64,000 nucleotides of DNA, from assembly GCF_030867145.1 (NCBI RefSeq), contig NC_134417.1, positions 6,859,577 through 6,923,576 on the forward strand, written 5' to 3'. The notes under the pieces are model-generated. The model searched no databases and was not told the DNA's origin. It was given only the letters and a program-made list of their open reading frames with translations. The position numbers and the translations under genes were made by a program. The DNA comes from Opisthocomus hoazin (lineage: Eukaryota > Chordata > Aves > Opisthocomiformes > Opisthocomidae). Each line of letters opens with the position of its first letter. The first letter of the stretch is position 1. This document shows, piece after piece, positions 13,901 through 24,239 of this stretch.

Positions 13901-16900
13901 CCGTAAGGTGCGTGACAACACTGGGGCCCGCATCATCTTCCCAACCTCTGAGGACAAAGATCAGGAGCTGATTACTATCATGGGAACTGAGGAGGCTGTC
14001 AAAGAAGCGCAGAAAGAGTTGGAGGCCCTCATCAAGAACCTGGTATGAACTACTTTTTCTTCGTTCTTGCCTGTCACTGTAGCAAGATGTAACAAGTCAG
14101 TGTGGAGGACCTGCTTGTCCTAAAACCATGCTGGGAGCTCAGGAAAATTCTGCTTGCTGTCACTTGTTGGGGTGAGGTTGTAAACTGATTGCTGTTGAGT
14201 GCAACAACCTTGTGCTTGTCACCAGGACAGGTAGGGTTGACTGGCTGTCATCTGTTGGCAGGATAATGTGGTTGAAGACTCCATGGTGGTTGACCCCAAG
14301 CACCACCGCCACTTTGTCATCCGGAGAGGGCAAGTGCTGCGTGAGATTGCAGATGAATATGGTGGTGTGATGGTCAGCTTCCCACGCTCTGGCACCCAGA
14401 GCGACAAAGTTACCCTCAAGGGAGCCAAGGACTGCGTGGAGGCAGCCAAGAAACGCATCCAGGAGATCATCGAAGACCTAGTATGTCACAGGAAAGCTGT
14501 TTGTTCTATACTTTGTTGCTTCGGTGGTGTCCTTCTTGAACCTGCTGTACAGCCAAGCTTTATGTGAACAATTCCCACAGTAGTTCTGGGATTTGAAGCT
14601 TTGCTGTCAACGTATAGGGTCTGCAGGCCTTGGATCCTGGCCTGGGGAATGGCAGCTGGCTCCAAAATGGCAATGCTGTATAAAAGAACTGCCTCCTCTG
14701 ACCATCTTCTTGGTTTTTAGGAGTGGAAATAGGACACCCTTCCTTGGTGTACTTCTAGACATTAAAAGACTGGTGCCTCTTGTGCCTCTCCATGCCTGCA
14801 GTGGTTGCTCTCTGGGGTTTCCTGTGCTATTAGTATTGTGTCTTAGACGCAGCCAACTGTCAAACCTGTTCTCTTCCCTTCCTTCCCCCTTTATCTTTTT
14901 CCTTTCTTTTAATGCTTCCTCCCCTTCAAGGTAATAGAGAGCTCGAGCTTTTGTCTCGGTATCATGGGTTGGAGGCAGCCTTCATTAAGAAATCCTCTGC
15001 TGTCTTCTCTGAGGGAGAGAAGATTCTAGGAAACTTTCATTTCCTCCTCTGTCAGCAGCTGTTACCTTTTGTAACTCCTCTCTGTGTCCATTATGGATGT
15101 CACCATGCACAAGCATCCTGTTTTTTGGTGTGAAAGGCTGCACTGCAATAGAGGAACTCTGCTTTCTCACAGGAGGCTCAAGTGACAATCGAATGCACCA
15201 TCCCACAAAAGTTCCACCGCTCCATAATGGGCCCCAAAGGATCCCGAATCCAGCAGATCACCCGGGACTATGGTGTGCAGATCAAATTCCCTGACAGGGA
15301 GGAGAACCCAGGTATACCCATGGATGCATGTTGCCATAGTGGTTGAGGTGATCAAATGAGTGTAGTATAGTGTAGCCTACACTTTGTATCAGTGGAGATA
15401 TTCTACTTGAAATCTATGGAGAACTGACCCTAGGTGTTCCCTGTAGCGTCCTTGAATCTGGGCTTAGCATCAGCCTTGCCCTCTTGGGAAGAGGGGACAG
15501 TTTCAGAAGGTAAAACCACAGACCTGGGTGTTCTGAATGTGTTCTCCCTGCAGAGCACAGAGAGTACGAGGATGTACCCTTGCAAAAAGGGCACTCCAGG
15601 ATTACCAAGGTCTCTGTGATCGATGATGATCTCCTTGCTGGATGTACTGAATTCATGACAGCTGGGGCTTGTTGCGATACTCTGGGCTATCACCAGCCAT
15701 CCTGCTGTAACATCCAGTGCTGTGCTGGTGAACTTCCCTGTTGGGGAAGAAACTGCCAGCCTTACTTGTTGCCTCTGCTAACGTGGGACTGTAGCCTCTG
15801 CTTCCGTAGCGCAACTGCAGGTCATTTCTGTGCAGGCAAAGGCAATATCAATACTGTGTAGAGAGGTGTGGAGCAGGCTGTCTCGGTGGATGTTCTTGTT
15901 CTGCTGATTCCAGGCTAAGCCATGGCAAGCTGTTTGTGCCAGGAATGACATCCTCCATAGCAGTCTGTAGTATCTGACCTCTTGTGGCAAAGCCCAGGCT
16001 GAGCCGGAGGATCTACAAGGGAAGATAGTGAGTGAGGAGGGGGCTCTGTGCATTTAACATGAGACTCTCCGTGTTTCCAGCCCCTGTTGCAGAGCCAGCT
16101 GTGCAGGAGAATGGTGAGGAAGGTGGGGAAGGCAAGGATGGGAAGGATGCAGATCCCAGCTCTCCAAAGAAGTGCGATATCATCGTCATCTCTGGCCGCA
16201 GGGAGAAGTGCGAGGCAGCAAAGGAGGCGCTGCAGGTATGTGGCTTTCTAAGCCCCTTAGTCCTGGAATGTAGTGATGCCCTGATGTCAGAACCTTGCTG
16301 TGAGCTTTAGTGGTGGTAATAAAAGCTACTCAGTCAAGGTTGCAATCCAGGTGGTCACTGATGCTAACTGTGGAGGTGGTCTGTACCGCTCAAGGGAAGT
16401 CCTCTGATTGCTCTGTGGTTTACCTGGTGGCTTGAATCATAGTGCCTGACCTCGCAATTGGTAGAGCTTGGAGGCAGCCCTGAGTTACTTGCCATAAAGC
16501 TGGAAAGAGGAGGAGTCTGACTGAGGCTGAGTCATTCTAGCTTTAGCAGACCTTGCTATGCTCCTTTAGTGATGTTTCTAAGTCTTTGCTAGATGGAAGC
16601 CAAGGATATGAAAACAGCCTGTCCCCAAAGGCAGGGTTTAAGATTGCTTGTTGGGAAAAAATGCTTTAACAACCAACAGGTCATCTTGGTGTTCACAGCT
16701 GTAGAGTTTGTATCCTGACTACAAGGGAATGTACCTCGGTTCAGCAACACGTATATGGCAAGCTGAAAGACAGGAGAAGTCTTTCAGCTGGTAAACTGTG
16801 CTCCCTTCCCTGCAGGCTCTAGTTCCTGTCACCATTGAGGTGGAAGTTCCCTTTGATCTTCACCGTTACATCATTGGCCAGAAAGGAAGTGGGATCCGCA

Positions 16901-19900
16901 AAATGATGGATGAGTTTGAAGTAAGTTGATGCCCTTCCTCCCATCACCTCTGTCCTGGAGAATCTAGTAAGTGACTGTACTTGTGGTGGTGGCAATCAGT
17001 TGTGACATACTCACGCCTGTTGTGGCTTGACCATGAAATATAGGCTCTGTAGTAAGAAGATGAGACCTCTTTGGTTTAGTCCCTGGCTCTCGGGCTCGGT
17101 AGGTTTTGTGCTGAAGCTATATGATCAGTGTTGATGCCGTGAGCATTGCATGACTTCTTTGGTGCGTACAGGGATTCCTCACCAGCGTGAGAGTTATTTT
17201 CTTCCTAGGCCATGGGAAGCAGCTCTGCTGTGCCTGCCTGTATGGGAGATTTCCCTGGAAGCCCACAGGGACTCATAGGGCTGATGCAGGTTGGCTGCAG
17301 GTAGCACTATTGAACATGTGTCTGTTTGCTAAGCCTCTCCAGGCTGGCACAGGGATTGCTGGGGGCTGAAGCCCCACAGCAAAGCAATCTAATAATGGCT
17401 GAAGAAACGGTTCTATTCAAACCATCTAGACACATTCCCAGGCATCTGACTCTGGATGGCCCTGTTTGAGCAGGGGAGTTGGACAAGATGACCTCCAGAG
17501 GTCCCTTCCAACCTCAAGCCATTTTATGATTCTGTGGTTCAGGCTGTCTGGGTGGAGCTGGTCTTGGCGGCAGGGGAGATCAGTGGGATGCCAGCCTGCA
17601 GTGATAGGCATCACAAGTGATACAAATGAGCAGTGATACAAAACAATGATCGCTGCTTGTTACTCAGGTGAATATCCAGGTCCCTGCTCCTGAGCTGCAG
17701 TCGGATATCATCACCATCACTGGGCTGGCTACCAACCTGGACCGAGCCAAGGCTGGCCTACTGGAAAGAGTGAAGGAGCTGCAAGCTGAACAAGAGGATC
17801 GGGTAAGGCCTGTGCCTGTCCTCCTTCCTTCCAGCCAAACAAGGCTTCAGCCTCTGGGTGTTTCTTTCAGAAGTTACACAGGCTCCTGGATCCCCTCACC
17901 TTTTAACAGTACCATTAGGTGCTCTGTGGGTGCGAAGTGCTTATATGTGGGTTACCCAACTGTAACTCGTTTAACAAGAACTGACGGGAGAGTTTTGAGA
18001 TTCCACTTTAAGGAACTTTGGACTGTATCGCATCTTCTTGTACCTTTGAGACAGTGCAGGGTGGAAACCTCACTCTGCTTGGAGTCTCTCTGTGGCTGTT
18101 CTCATTGAATCCTTGTCACAGCTCTGGATAAATAGGTGAGGGATGAGTTGGATGGTTAGTTGCTACTTGTAGTTTCCTGCGGAATCTGGCGAAAGCACAA
18201 GGCCCCAACAGGTGGATGTCTTGGGTGCTCTTCTGTAGCCATGTACACTCAAGCATGACCTTGCAGAATCTGTTCCATGCGTCATGGAAGCCAGAAGGAA
18301 ATGCTGGGACATAGATGAACATCACTGGACCAGCCATGGTGTGTTCCCTGGTGTTGTATCTCGCTCTGCTTCTCCTGTTCCAGGCCTTGCGAAGCTTCAA
18401 GCTGACAGTCACTGTGGATCCCAAGTATCACCCTAAAATCATTGGGCGGAAGGGAGCAGTGATCACCCAGATACGCACAGAGCATGAGGTCAACATCCAG
18501 TTCCCTGACAAAGATGATGAAAGCCAGGTGAGAGGTCAGAGGGGGGTGCAAGGAGGGCTGCTGGTTGTCTCTGAGCATAGGAAAGCACAGCATCTTCTCT
18601 AGGGCTCTGAACTCCCTGTGCTGCCTTTGGATAAGGTGGAGGGTAGAAGGGCTTAGCCAGGGAGAAGGCTTGTTCAGCTGCTCATGAGGCTGGTCTCTCA
18701 CACATTTCCCTGTGCCCCAGGCCCAAGACCAGATTACCATCACTGGCTACGAGAAGAATGCTGAGGCTGCCCGGGATGCCATCATGAAGATTGTTGGCGA
18801 GCTGGAGCAGATGGTCTCTGAGGATGTGACTCTGGACCATCGTGTTCACGCACGCATCATTGGCGCGCGTGGTAAAGCCATCCGCAAAATCATGGATGAG
18901 TTCAAGGTGAGTGGTGGGGTGATGCAGCACGGATTGGGCTGGGCCTGGGTGGCCAGTGGTGCTGCTTGCTCCTGTGCTAAGAGCTCGGTGCTAGGGGCCA
19001 AACTCAGAAGCGTGAGGCTCGCATCTTTTGGTCTTTGTCTTGTGCCTGTTGATCACCTTCAGCTGAAACACGTGCAAAAGAAAAGCCAGCACTGTCCTAC
19101 GCACCTTCAGCTCTGTCACCACAAGCATATGAGCAGAATCCCTGGGCCAGGGCACTGTGGTATGCCCTGAGCAGCTGGGCTAGCTGGACACCACACCCAG
19201 GCATCAGCTGAAGCATCCCCACAGACCTCGGCTGTGAGTCACCCTCCTGGGAGCCAGGCAGGGAGGAGGCTGAGCTCTTCCTGTCTTGGTTTGGAATACA
19301 GCCAGAAGAGGAACCTGGAAATGCTTCCTTGGTGCTCTGAGTTAGCCCTGCAAGTAGCACTGAGCTCTGTCTCTCTCTGCAGCCCTTTTAGTGGGTTTCC
19401 TGCAGACAGGGTCCCAGATGGTCTTCAGAGGGAGGAGGTGGTTATGTCAGCTACTCCTGATTACTGGAAGCCAGGCCTGTTGCAGGGAGGAGACTCTGCC
19501 CAAGCCCTCTCAGCCTGAGCTTAACTCCAGGAAATCCTCGAGATTTCTTTCTCTAGGGCACTGTTGATTCCCTTGACTTTGGGAATCTTAACACACTCTC
19601 AGGGCTCCAGATTTTGCAAAGTGAGCTGACCCTGGGAAGGGCAGGGACCTTTGCCTCTGACATCATGTGGCAGTAGCAGTGTGCTTTACTACAGGGGTGG
19701 TAGTGAATGTGAATCCAGAGTAACGAGGCTTTGGAGACTTGCGTCTTGGCTGGGCTCGGTTGTTGAAACAAGCTGTTTCGTTACCAAATGAGCAGCCTTT
19801 GGGTTTGGTCCTGTCTTGTGTGGCTTCCCTGCACCCATCTGGAAGGCAGGCTGTGAGAGCTCAGTGGGTGTGTATGGGGCACACTAAGCCAGCTCCACAA

Positions 19901-21881
19901 AGTGATTGTCAGCCAGGATTACTCTATCTGTGGAGGAGACAGAAAGGTTATTGTGCTTCATGCTAATGGCCTGATGGCGAAAATGCTTGCAGCAGTGTGA
20001 GGGCACTGTCTGGAAATGCAGCACTCTTCTGCCTCTGCTGCAAGTGCTGCACAGAAAGCAGTGGGCCTCTGGGCAGTGAGAACAGCAGGGGCTGCTGGAA
20101 GATGGGTCGTTACTGCAGACTCTGTTCTGCCTTCCTTCACAGGAGAACAGGACAGGCTTCAGGACCAGGTCTATTTCAGTGCACCCCCCAGCATCTGAAC
20201 TGTGGAGGTCCTAAACAAACCTGCGGCAGCGAACAAATCAGGGCTTTTCTGTGAATCTAATGATGAGGGTCATGGGGAGTCTGTGGTTTTTCAGTTGTGC
20301 AGATGTAAGTCCCGTCCTGTTCCTTGCGTTGCAGGTGGATATTCGCTTTCCGCAGAGTGGAGCTCCTGACCCCAACTGTGTGACTGTGACAGGACTTCCT
20401 GAGAACGTGGAAGAAGCTATCGATCACATCCTGAACTTGGAGGAGGAATATGTAAGTGTTCAGGAAATCTGTGCAGGGGCTTCACAAGGATTTTCTCTGC
20501 CACAGAGCTGGAAGTCTGAAGTATCTCCATGTGGTATTTTTTGCCACTGCATCAGAGAGCTCAAGCCCTGCACAGGTGGCAGTCAGCCCTCATCTGCAGC
20601 TGTCCTCGGACTAACATGGCGCAGGGCCCCAGGCTGTGCTCCATGAAGCAGTGCAAGGCTTGGCCCCACCGTCCAGGAGAGGACAGTGAATGAGAATGCT
20701 GGGACACCAGCAGGATGTGCACGTGCTTGCCTTGCTGCATCTTGCATCAGTTAGGAGTTGGTGGCCCTCAGACTAGTGCAGAAGCACTGTGTTTTGGTCG
20801 CTGTAGAACAGGCTGGTGGCCTTGGATGGGTTGCAGCATGGTGAGATGGTGGTGGGGAGGCGTGTTATACCAGTTTGAGGAACTATCAAGATCCCCACCT
20901 AACGGGACCGTGTCACTGCAGCTTGCAGATGTGGTGGACAACGAGGCAATGCAGGTGTACATGAAGCCTTCTTCACATGAAGAGTCCAAGGCCCCATCCA
21001 AGGGCTTTGTGGTGAGAGATGCGCCCTGGGCCACTGTCAACAATGAAAAGGTGAGTGCTGCTTCTGCTGTGGCCTGGGACACGGGGCATGTAGCACCCTC
21101 TGCCAAGGGCCTACTCTGAGGTGTGGTCCTCATATCTCAGCTGGGGAAGCAGACCATTCTCCTTCCCTTGGTGGCAGAGAAAGCAGTGAAGGGCCCTCCT
21201 GCTCTTTGTGCCCTGTGCAAGCTGAGAGCAGGCCTGGGCTCTGCCTCTCCAGCTGCCAAAGCACTGCTGTGTCTTTCTTCCAAACGTATTGCCCACACTG
21301 ACTGCCCTTCTATGGAGCTGTTGGAGAATGGGGGACCCTTACCAGAAAGTGTCCTGCCAGGTTGTGTTGGTTTTAGGGGTAGGGATGGGGCCCTGGAACT
21401 CATGACTCTTCTGCTGCAGCACAGAACTGGCTCAGTGTTTGCAGCTGTGTTCTGGCTAGGAGCAGTGAGCTGGGAGATGTGGCAGCTCTGTCCTCAGCTG
21501 CCCTGGCACTGCTGCAGGACTGGCCTGACCCCATGCCAGTGACTGAGTTACTGAGGTTGGACCCTCGGAGCCCTGGATCCACCTGCCATTTGCTCCTATC
21601 TGCACCCTCTAAATGTCATCTCTAGATGGCTTGACCGTCCACCCTGTGCGGTCCTAAGGACATAATGATACTTTTAAGCCCTCACCCATTGTCTCTGTTC
21701 ATGGGACATCAGGAATGCTGCTTAGCTCAGGGGCGTGCCATGCAGGTTCGCAGGAGGGCAGGAGCTTAACTTGTTCCCTTTTTGTTTGCTCTAGGCCCCT
21801 GATATGAGCAGTTCTGAAGACTTCCCCAGCTTTGGGGCTCAAGTGGCCCCCAAGACTCTTCCCTGGGGACCCAAACGATAA
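1906..21881 (+). CDS. HDLBP: Vigilin (HDLBP), 26 coding exons, 14 KH domains, 1267 aa
   Basis: Vigilin is a cytoplasmic and ER-associated RNA-binding protein. It binds many mRNAs through tandem KH domains, associates with polysomes and supports translation of secretory proteins; it was first named as an HDL-binding protein. The 26 coding exons listed separately join into one 3804-nt frame including stop. Human vigilin is 1268 aa, so the length matches. An N-terminal region (residues 1-149, including a divergent KH-like unit) is followed by KH1-KH14 (about 150-1196) and a C-terminal tail (1197-1267). Twelve KH domains keep a GxxG loop; KH2 and KH10 do not. The start ATG at 1906 has A at -3 and opens the conserved [13 protein letters not shown]-terminus. 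All introns are GT-AG. CR1 insertions lie in the introns after coding exons 2, 15 and 20. Identification is certain; non-coding 5' exons are not placed. Confidence 0.97.
2913..3067 (+). CDS. HDLBP: HDLBP coding exon 2 (residues 26-77)
   Basis: Encodes the acidic, proline-rich N-terminal segment ([20 protein letters not shown]) ending in IKASVITQ. The acceptor is at 2911-2912. The donor used is CAG|gttggt, chosen because Q|VFHV is the conserved junction; a better intron consensus (gtgagt) lies 6 bases downstream. Confidence 0.93.
3172..3559 (+). mobile_element. CR1 LINE 3' fragment in HDLBP intron 2
   Basis: Encodes the end of CR1 ORF2 ([47 protein letters not shown]) followed by the CR1 3' UTR (TGACCCACAGAGGTCCCTTC) and a GATTCTGTGATTCT tail. 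It is 5'-truncated. Confidence 0.93.
4005..4220 (+). CDS. HDLBP: HDLBP coding exon 3 (residues 78-149, divergent KH-like unit)
   Basis: Encodes [20 protein letters not shown] through IVARLQTQ. The unit is KH-sized (72 aa) but lacks a usable GxxG loop, so it is usually not counted among the 14 KH domains. Donor gtggga at 4221. Confidence 0.95.
5870..6076 (+). CDS. HDLBP: HDLBP coding exon 4 (residues 150-218, KH1)
   Basis: A whole KH domain in one phase-0 exon. It starts [20 protein letters not shown], with GKNG as the GxxG loop, and ends ISAEQ. Donor gtactt. Confidence 0.96.
6557..6772 (+). CDS. HDLBP: HDLBP coding exon 5 (residues 219-290, KH2, degenerate loop)
   Basis: A single-exon KH domain starting [20 protein letters not shown]. 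The loop reads GPYN instead of GxxG, as in mammalian vigilin, so canonical RNA contact is probably lost. Ends KKIYEEK. Confidence 0.96.
7615..7821 (+). CDS. HDLBP: HDLBP coding exon 6 (residues 291-359, KH3)
   Basis: A single-exon KH domain starting with basic [15 protein letters not shown]. The GxxG loop is GPKG and the end is LTEVYAK. Acceptor at 7613-7614, donor gtactg. Confidence 0.96.
8034..8141 (+). CDS. HDLBP: HDLBP coding exon 7 (residues 360-395, KH4 first half)
   Basis: Encodes ANSFTVSS through ITQQMPK with the GKKG loop. The intron falls in phase 0 just before the second beta strand. Confidence 0.96.
8670..8774 (+). CDS. HDLBP: HDLBP coding exon 8 (residues 396-430, KH4 second half)
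   Basis: Encodes [20 protein letters not shown] through VMVKDL. Donor gtaagc. Completes KH4. Confidence 0.96.
9234..9312 (+). CDS. HDLBP: HDLBP coding exon 9 (residues 431-456, KH5 start)
   Basis: Encodes [20 protein letters not shown] and the GKNG loop. Ends phase 1 after GAN, with donor gtaagt. Confidence 0.95.
10016..10155 (+). CDS. HDLBP: HDLBP coding exon 10 (residues 457-503, KH5 end)
   Basis: The acceptor is the weak tgaag at 10011-10015, fixed by the phase needed to give GAN-INRIKD. Encodes through ELLELASRM, with donor gtgagt. Confidence 0.94.
10460..10564 (+). CDS. HDLBP: HDLBP coding exon 11 (residues 504-538, KH6 first half)
   Basis: Encodes [20 protein letters not shown] with the GQKG loop. 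Ends REKFPE in phase 0, just before beta strand 2. Confidence 0.96.
10826..10939 (+). CDS. HDLBP: HDLBP coding exon 12 (residues 539-576, KH6 second half)
   Basis: Encodes [20 protein letters not shown] through MQKMVADL. Acceptor ttgcag, donor gtaagg. Confidence 0.96.
11273..11359 (+). CDS. HDLBP: HDLBP coding exon 13 (residues 577-605, KH7 first half)
   Basis: Encodes [20 protein letters not shown] with the GKGG loop, ending ANIKK. Donor gtgagg. Confidence 0.96.
11517..11648 (+). CDS. HDLBP: HDLBP coding exon 14 (residues 606-649, KH7 second half)
   Basis: Encodes [20 protein letters not shown] through AIQKEL. A long T tract precedes the acceptor at 11515-11516; donor gtaagt. Confidence 0.96.
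11964..12182 (+). CDS. HDLBP: HDLBP coding exon 15 (residues 650-722, KH8)
   Basis: A single-exon KH domain with the GAKG loop, running from [20 protein letters not shown] to LLHLAEEK. Donor gtgagc. The following intron carries a CR1 insertion. Confidence 0.97.
12982..13778 (+). mobile_element. CR1 LINE 3' copy in HDLBP intron 15
   Basis: About 0.8 kb of CR1 covering the C-terminal part of ORF2 ([38 protein letters not shown]) and the 3' UTR, with a one-base frame break near 13259. It ends in TGTGATTCTGTGATT about 45 bp before HDLBP exon 16. Confidence 0.95.
13821..14042 (+). CDS. HDLBP: HDLBP coding exon 16 (residues 723-796, KH9)
   Basis: A single-exon KH domain with the GKGG loop, from [20 protein letters not shown] to LEALIKNL. 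It lies only about 45 bp downstream of a CR1 tail, so that insertion left little intron sequence before the acceptor. Confidence 0.97.
14262..14480 (+). CDS. HDLBP: HDLBP coding exon 17 (residues 797-869, KH10, degenerate loop)
   Basis: A single-exon KH domain starting [20 protein letters not shown]. The loop reads RRGQ rather than GxxG, as in mammals. Ends IQEIIEDL. Confidence 0.97.
15173..15311 (+). CDS. HDLBP: HDLBP coding exon 18 (residues 870-915, KH11 first half)
   Basis: Encodes [20 protein letters not shown] with the GPKG loop, ending DREENP plus one base. Donor gtatac. Confidence 0.95.
16081..16235 (+). CDS. HDLBP: HDLBP coding exon 19 (residues 916-967, KH11 insert and second half)
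   Basis: Begins with an acidic, Gly/Glu/Asp-rich insert ([20 protein letters not shown]) that lengthens KH11 by about 25 aa. It then resumes the KH fold at [20 protein letters not shown]. Donor gtatgt. Confidence 0.95.
16816..16920 (+). CDS. HDLBP: HDLBP coding exon 20 (residues 968-1002, KH12 first half)
   Basis: Encodes [20 protein letters not shown] with the GQKG loop, ending KMMDEFE in phase 0 before beta strand 2. Donor gtaagt. Confidence 0.96.
17425..17537 (+). mobile_element. Short CR1 3'-end fragment in HDLBP intron 20
   Basis: Contains the CR1 3' UTR signature (TTGGACAAGATGACCTCCAG, AGGTCCCTTCCAACCT) and ends ATGATTCTGTGG. It is diverged and older than its neighbours. Confidence 0.85.
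17668..17802 (+). CDS. HDLBP: HDLBP coding exon 21 (residues 1003-1047, KH12 second half)
   Basis: Encodes [20 protein letters not shown] through [10 protein letters not shown]. Donor gtaagg. A short CR1 tail lies about 130 bp upstream. Confidence 0.96.
18384..18527 (+). CDS. HDLBP: HDLBP coding exon 22 (residues 1048-1095, KH13 first part)
   Basis: Encodes [20 protein letters not shown] with the GRKG loop, through FPDKDDESQ. Donor gtgaga. Confidence 0.96.
18721..18906 (+). CDS. HDLBP: HDLBP coding exon 23 (residues 1096-1157, KH13 end and KH14 start)
   Basis: Encodes the end of KH13 ([20 protein letters not shown]), then KH14 from [18 protein letters not shown] with the GARG loop, ending KIMDEFK. 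It is the only exon spanning two KH domains. Confidence 0.96.
20335..20451 (+). CDS. HDLBP: HDLBP coding exon 24 (residues 1158-1196, KH14 end)
   Basis: Encodes [20 protein letters not shown] through ILNLEEEY. Acceptor gttgcag, donor gtaagt. Confidence 0.97.
20922..21050 (+). CDS. HDLBP: HDLBP coding exon 25 (residues 1197-1239, C-terminal tail)
   Basis: Encodes [20 protein letters not shown] through TVNNEK, outside the KH array. Donor gtgagt. Confidence 0.96.
21795..21881 (+). CDS. HDLBP: HDLBP coding exon 26 (residues 1240-1267 and stop)
   Basis: Encodes [20 protein letters not shown] and the conserved end TLPWGPKR followed by TAA at 21879-21881. The exon continues into the 3' UTR. Confidence 0.97.
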   Translation, partial: APDMSSSEDFPSFGAQVAPKTLPWGPKR

Positions 21882-22310
21882 TGACCTGGAAGCAGAAACT
21901 CCTCCAGCCTGCTGACCTGACACTAACCTGCCACAAATTCTTCCTGTCTGAAATCTGACCCAGCGGCTGGAGCACAAGTCAATTGCCCCAAGAGGTCTCC
22001 TAATGGTGTCTGGAGTGCTAGACCCCATCCTGCTCCCCTCCGCTATCACCGAGGCTAGGACCCACCCTCATCTCTTGATGGATGTTCTTTTCTCCTTTGG
22101 AACAAGACTTCCACTCAGATTCAAACACTAAATGTGTGTGGTTTTGTTAGAAACTTCATAATTGACTCAAAGTGGCTAAGATTTGCAGCTTCCCAAGCAC
22201 TAGCAGAGCGATCTGCTCTCTTGAGCATGTCTTACTAGGCATTCTCGCCTTCATTAGGAGACCTCCTTTACTGTGGCTAGGAATCTACTTCCTGTCTCAT
22301 GACCTCAGGA

Positions 22311-22316
22311 AATAAA
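22311..22316 (+). terminator. HDLBP: Proximal AATAAA of HDLBP
   Basis: A canonical poly(A) hexamer about 430 bases after the stop codon, followed by a T-rich stretch. Usage is inferred. Confidence 0.5.
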
Positions 22317-24239
22317 TTTCCTTGACTTTCTAAAGCCAAAACGTTTGCCCTCTTTCCTTTGTGTTTATCCCAGGCCTTACCTTACCTTTGTAGAGTGCAA
22401 TCAACTTTTTTCCTTTTAACTGCCAAAAATTCATTTAATTCTGATAGCTGACTGTGGGGAGAGCTTAAAATAATCTAAAAGGTCAGAAACTTGTGTTTTA
22501 AAGGAACGAAACCTTCAGTAGGCTGTAGAGGCAGCAGCGATGGAAGGGATCAGAACAATGTATGGCTGCCCTGGTCAGGGAAACACCTCCGAGTGCAGCG
22601 CGTAGCGAGCACGCCCCTGCGCCACACCAAGCACGGCCCCAGCTGGCACGCTTGGCGAGTCTTCCAGCGTGTGATGACAGACCCCACTCCTCGTTCCCCA
22701 TGTTGCTTCTTTCACCCTTCCCAACAGCCAACAGTGTGAGCAGGCAGGCGAGCCAGCACGTGACAATGTTAACCAGAAGGGACAGCTTTGGGTCTGCCGA
22801 GGTTGCTGCAGTGGCGTGGCCCAGAGGAAGCTGGTGGGAAGCACAGCCCTGAGAAGCTGCAGTCCTCTGCTAGCACTGCAGCACCTAGGCATGAGCGGTA
22901 GGGACACCTATTACTGTTGCCTTCTTTCTACCTCAAAAGTCAGTACGATGGTGGCCTCTCGGTGTAAGTGGGTAAGCGGCTGTTCCAGCTCTTGCCCTGG
23001 CACCCAGAGCAGAAGCACTGAGGAGATGCAAGAGGAGCCTTTTGTCTCCAGGTGGCTGTGGGAGCTCCTCTGGAGGGAAGCTAAGCACGGTGCTGAGGCA
23101 GGCTGTGAGTTGGAGAGCACCGTAGGACTGCTTGCTGAGCTAGAACAGGGCTCGGCCCCAAGGCCATAGGTGCAGCCTTGCTGCAACCCTCAGCTGTGAG
23201 CCAGGCTTCTGCTCTGATGTCCTGGGGGGGCTGGTGGCACAGCACGCTGAGCCCTCCCCCAGGCCTCCATCGTATGGGCAGCAAAGGGTGATCCATGCTC
23301 TGCACTCTGGGCCGCTTGCGCCTACGCCCTGCCACAGCTTGCTCAAAAGGGGGCTGTGTCCAAGCTCCTCCAGCCAGTAAGAGGAAAACTACAACTTTGT
23401 GGAGGGAGGCAGGGAGCGTGGGGTTTCTGTGTTCCCTCCTTCCCTTGCCTCAGTCCTACGGAGGTTGTAGTCTGAGCCATTCCTCTATCCCAGCTGCTTC
23501 AGCTCTTGGACAAGCAGGAGGCCCTAGCCTCTCTTTAGTGCTGCTTACAGAGCAGAGGCTCTAACTCTGGCAGGCTGAGCCCAGGTTTCTTGCCTTTCCC
23601 TCTGGCCAGCAGGCCTGACATGCTGATGCTTCTCCTTCCTGCGCCAGCTCTTCTTGGAAGAGACTGCTATGCAGAAGTTGAACCAAAACCTCACAGTGCT
23701 CTCCTGAAGTCTGAGAAACAACAGAAGCTGACCATGGCCTGTTGCAGGGCACCTGGCTGCCCCTGAAGGACAGGGGGGCCTTGCCCCCAGCAGGGGAGAC
23801 AGGGTGGGTCAAACAGAACCAGGGTGACACCCTCCCATCTGCGTCTGTCAGAAAATGGTTATTACCCCTGTAGCTTAGGTCTGTCCTGTGTCACCGAGCC
23901 GGTCGCCCCCCCTCTTCCTCCTTATGCCCCCCCTGTGCCCTCACCAGTTGCACAGCTAGGCTTGAGTTACATTTGGGGCACCACTGCCCAGGCCTGTGCC
24001 CCGCTGCCCGACCCTCCACTCTAAAGAAGGTCATGAAGTGATTGTACCTAGTACTGTCCCCCCACCACGTTCCTGCAGCAGACTGTGGCATGTGTCCATT
24101 TCCTCTCTTTGACGTCTTCCATATTGTACGTTTCCATAGCAATGATCCCTTGGCCTTAAACTTTGGAATTTGGAGACTATATGCAAACATGTAAAAAGGC
24201 TCATGAGTATGGATGACACTGGAATTTTATAAATTCTAA

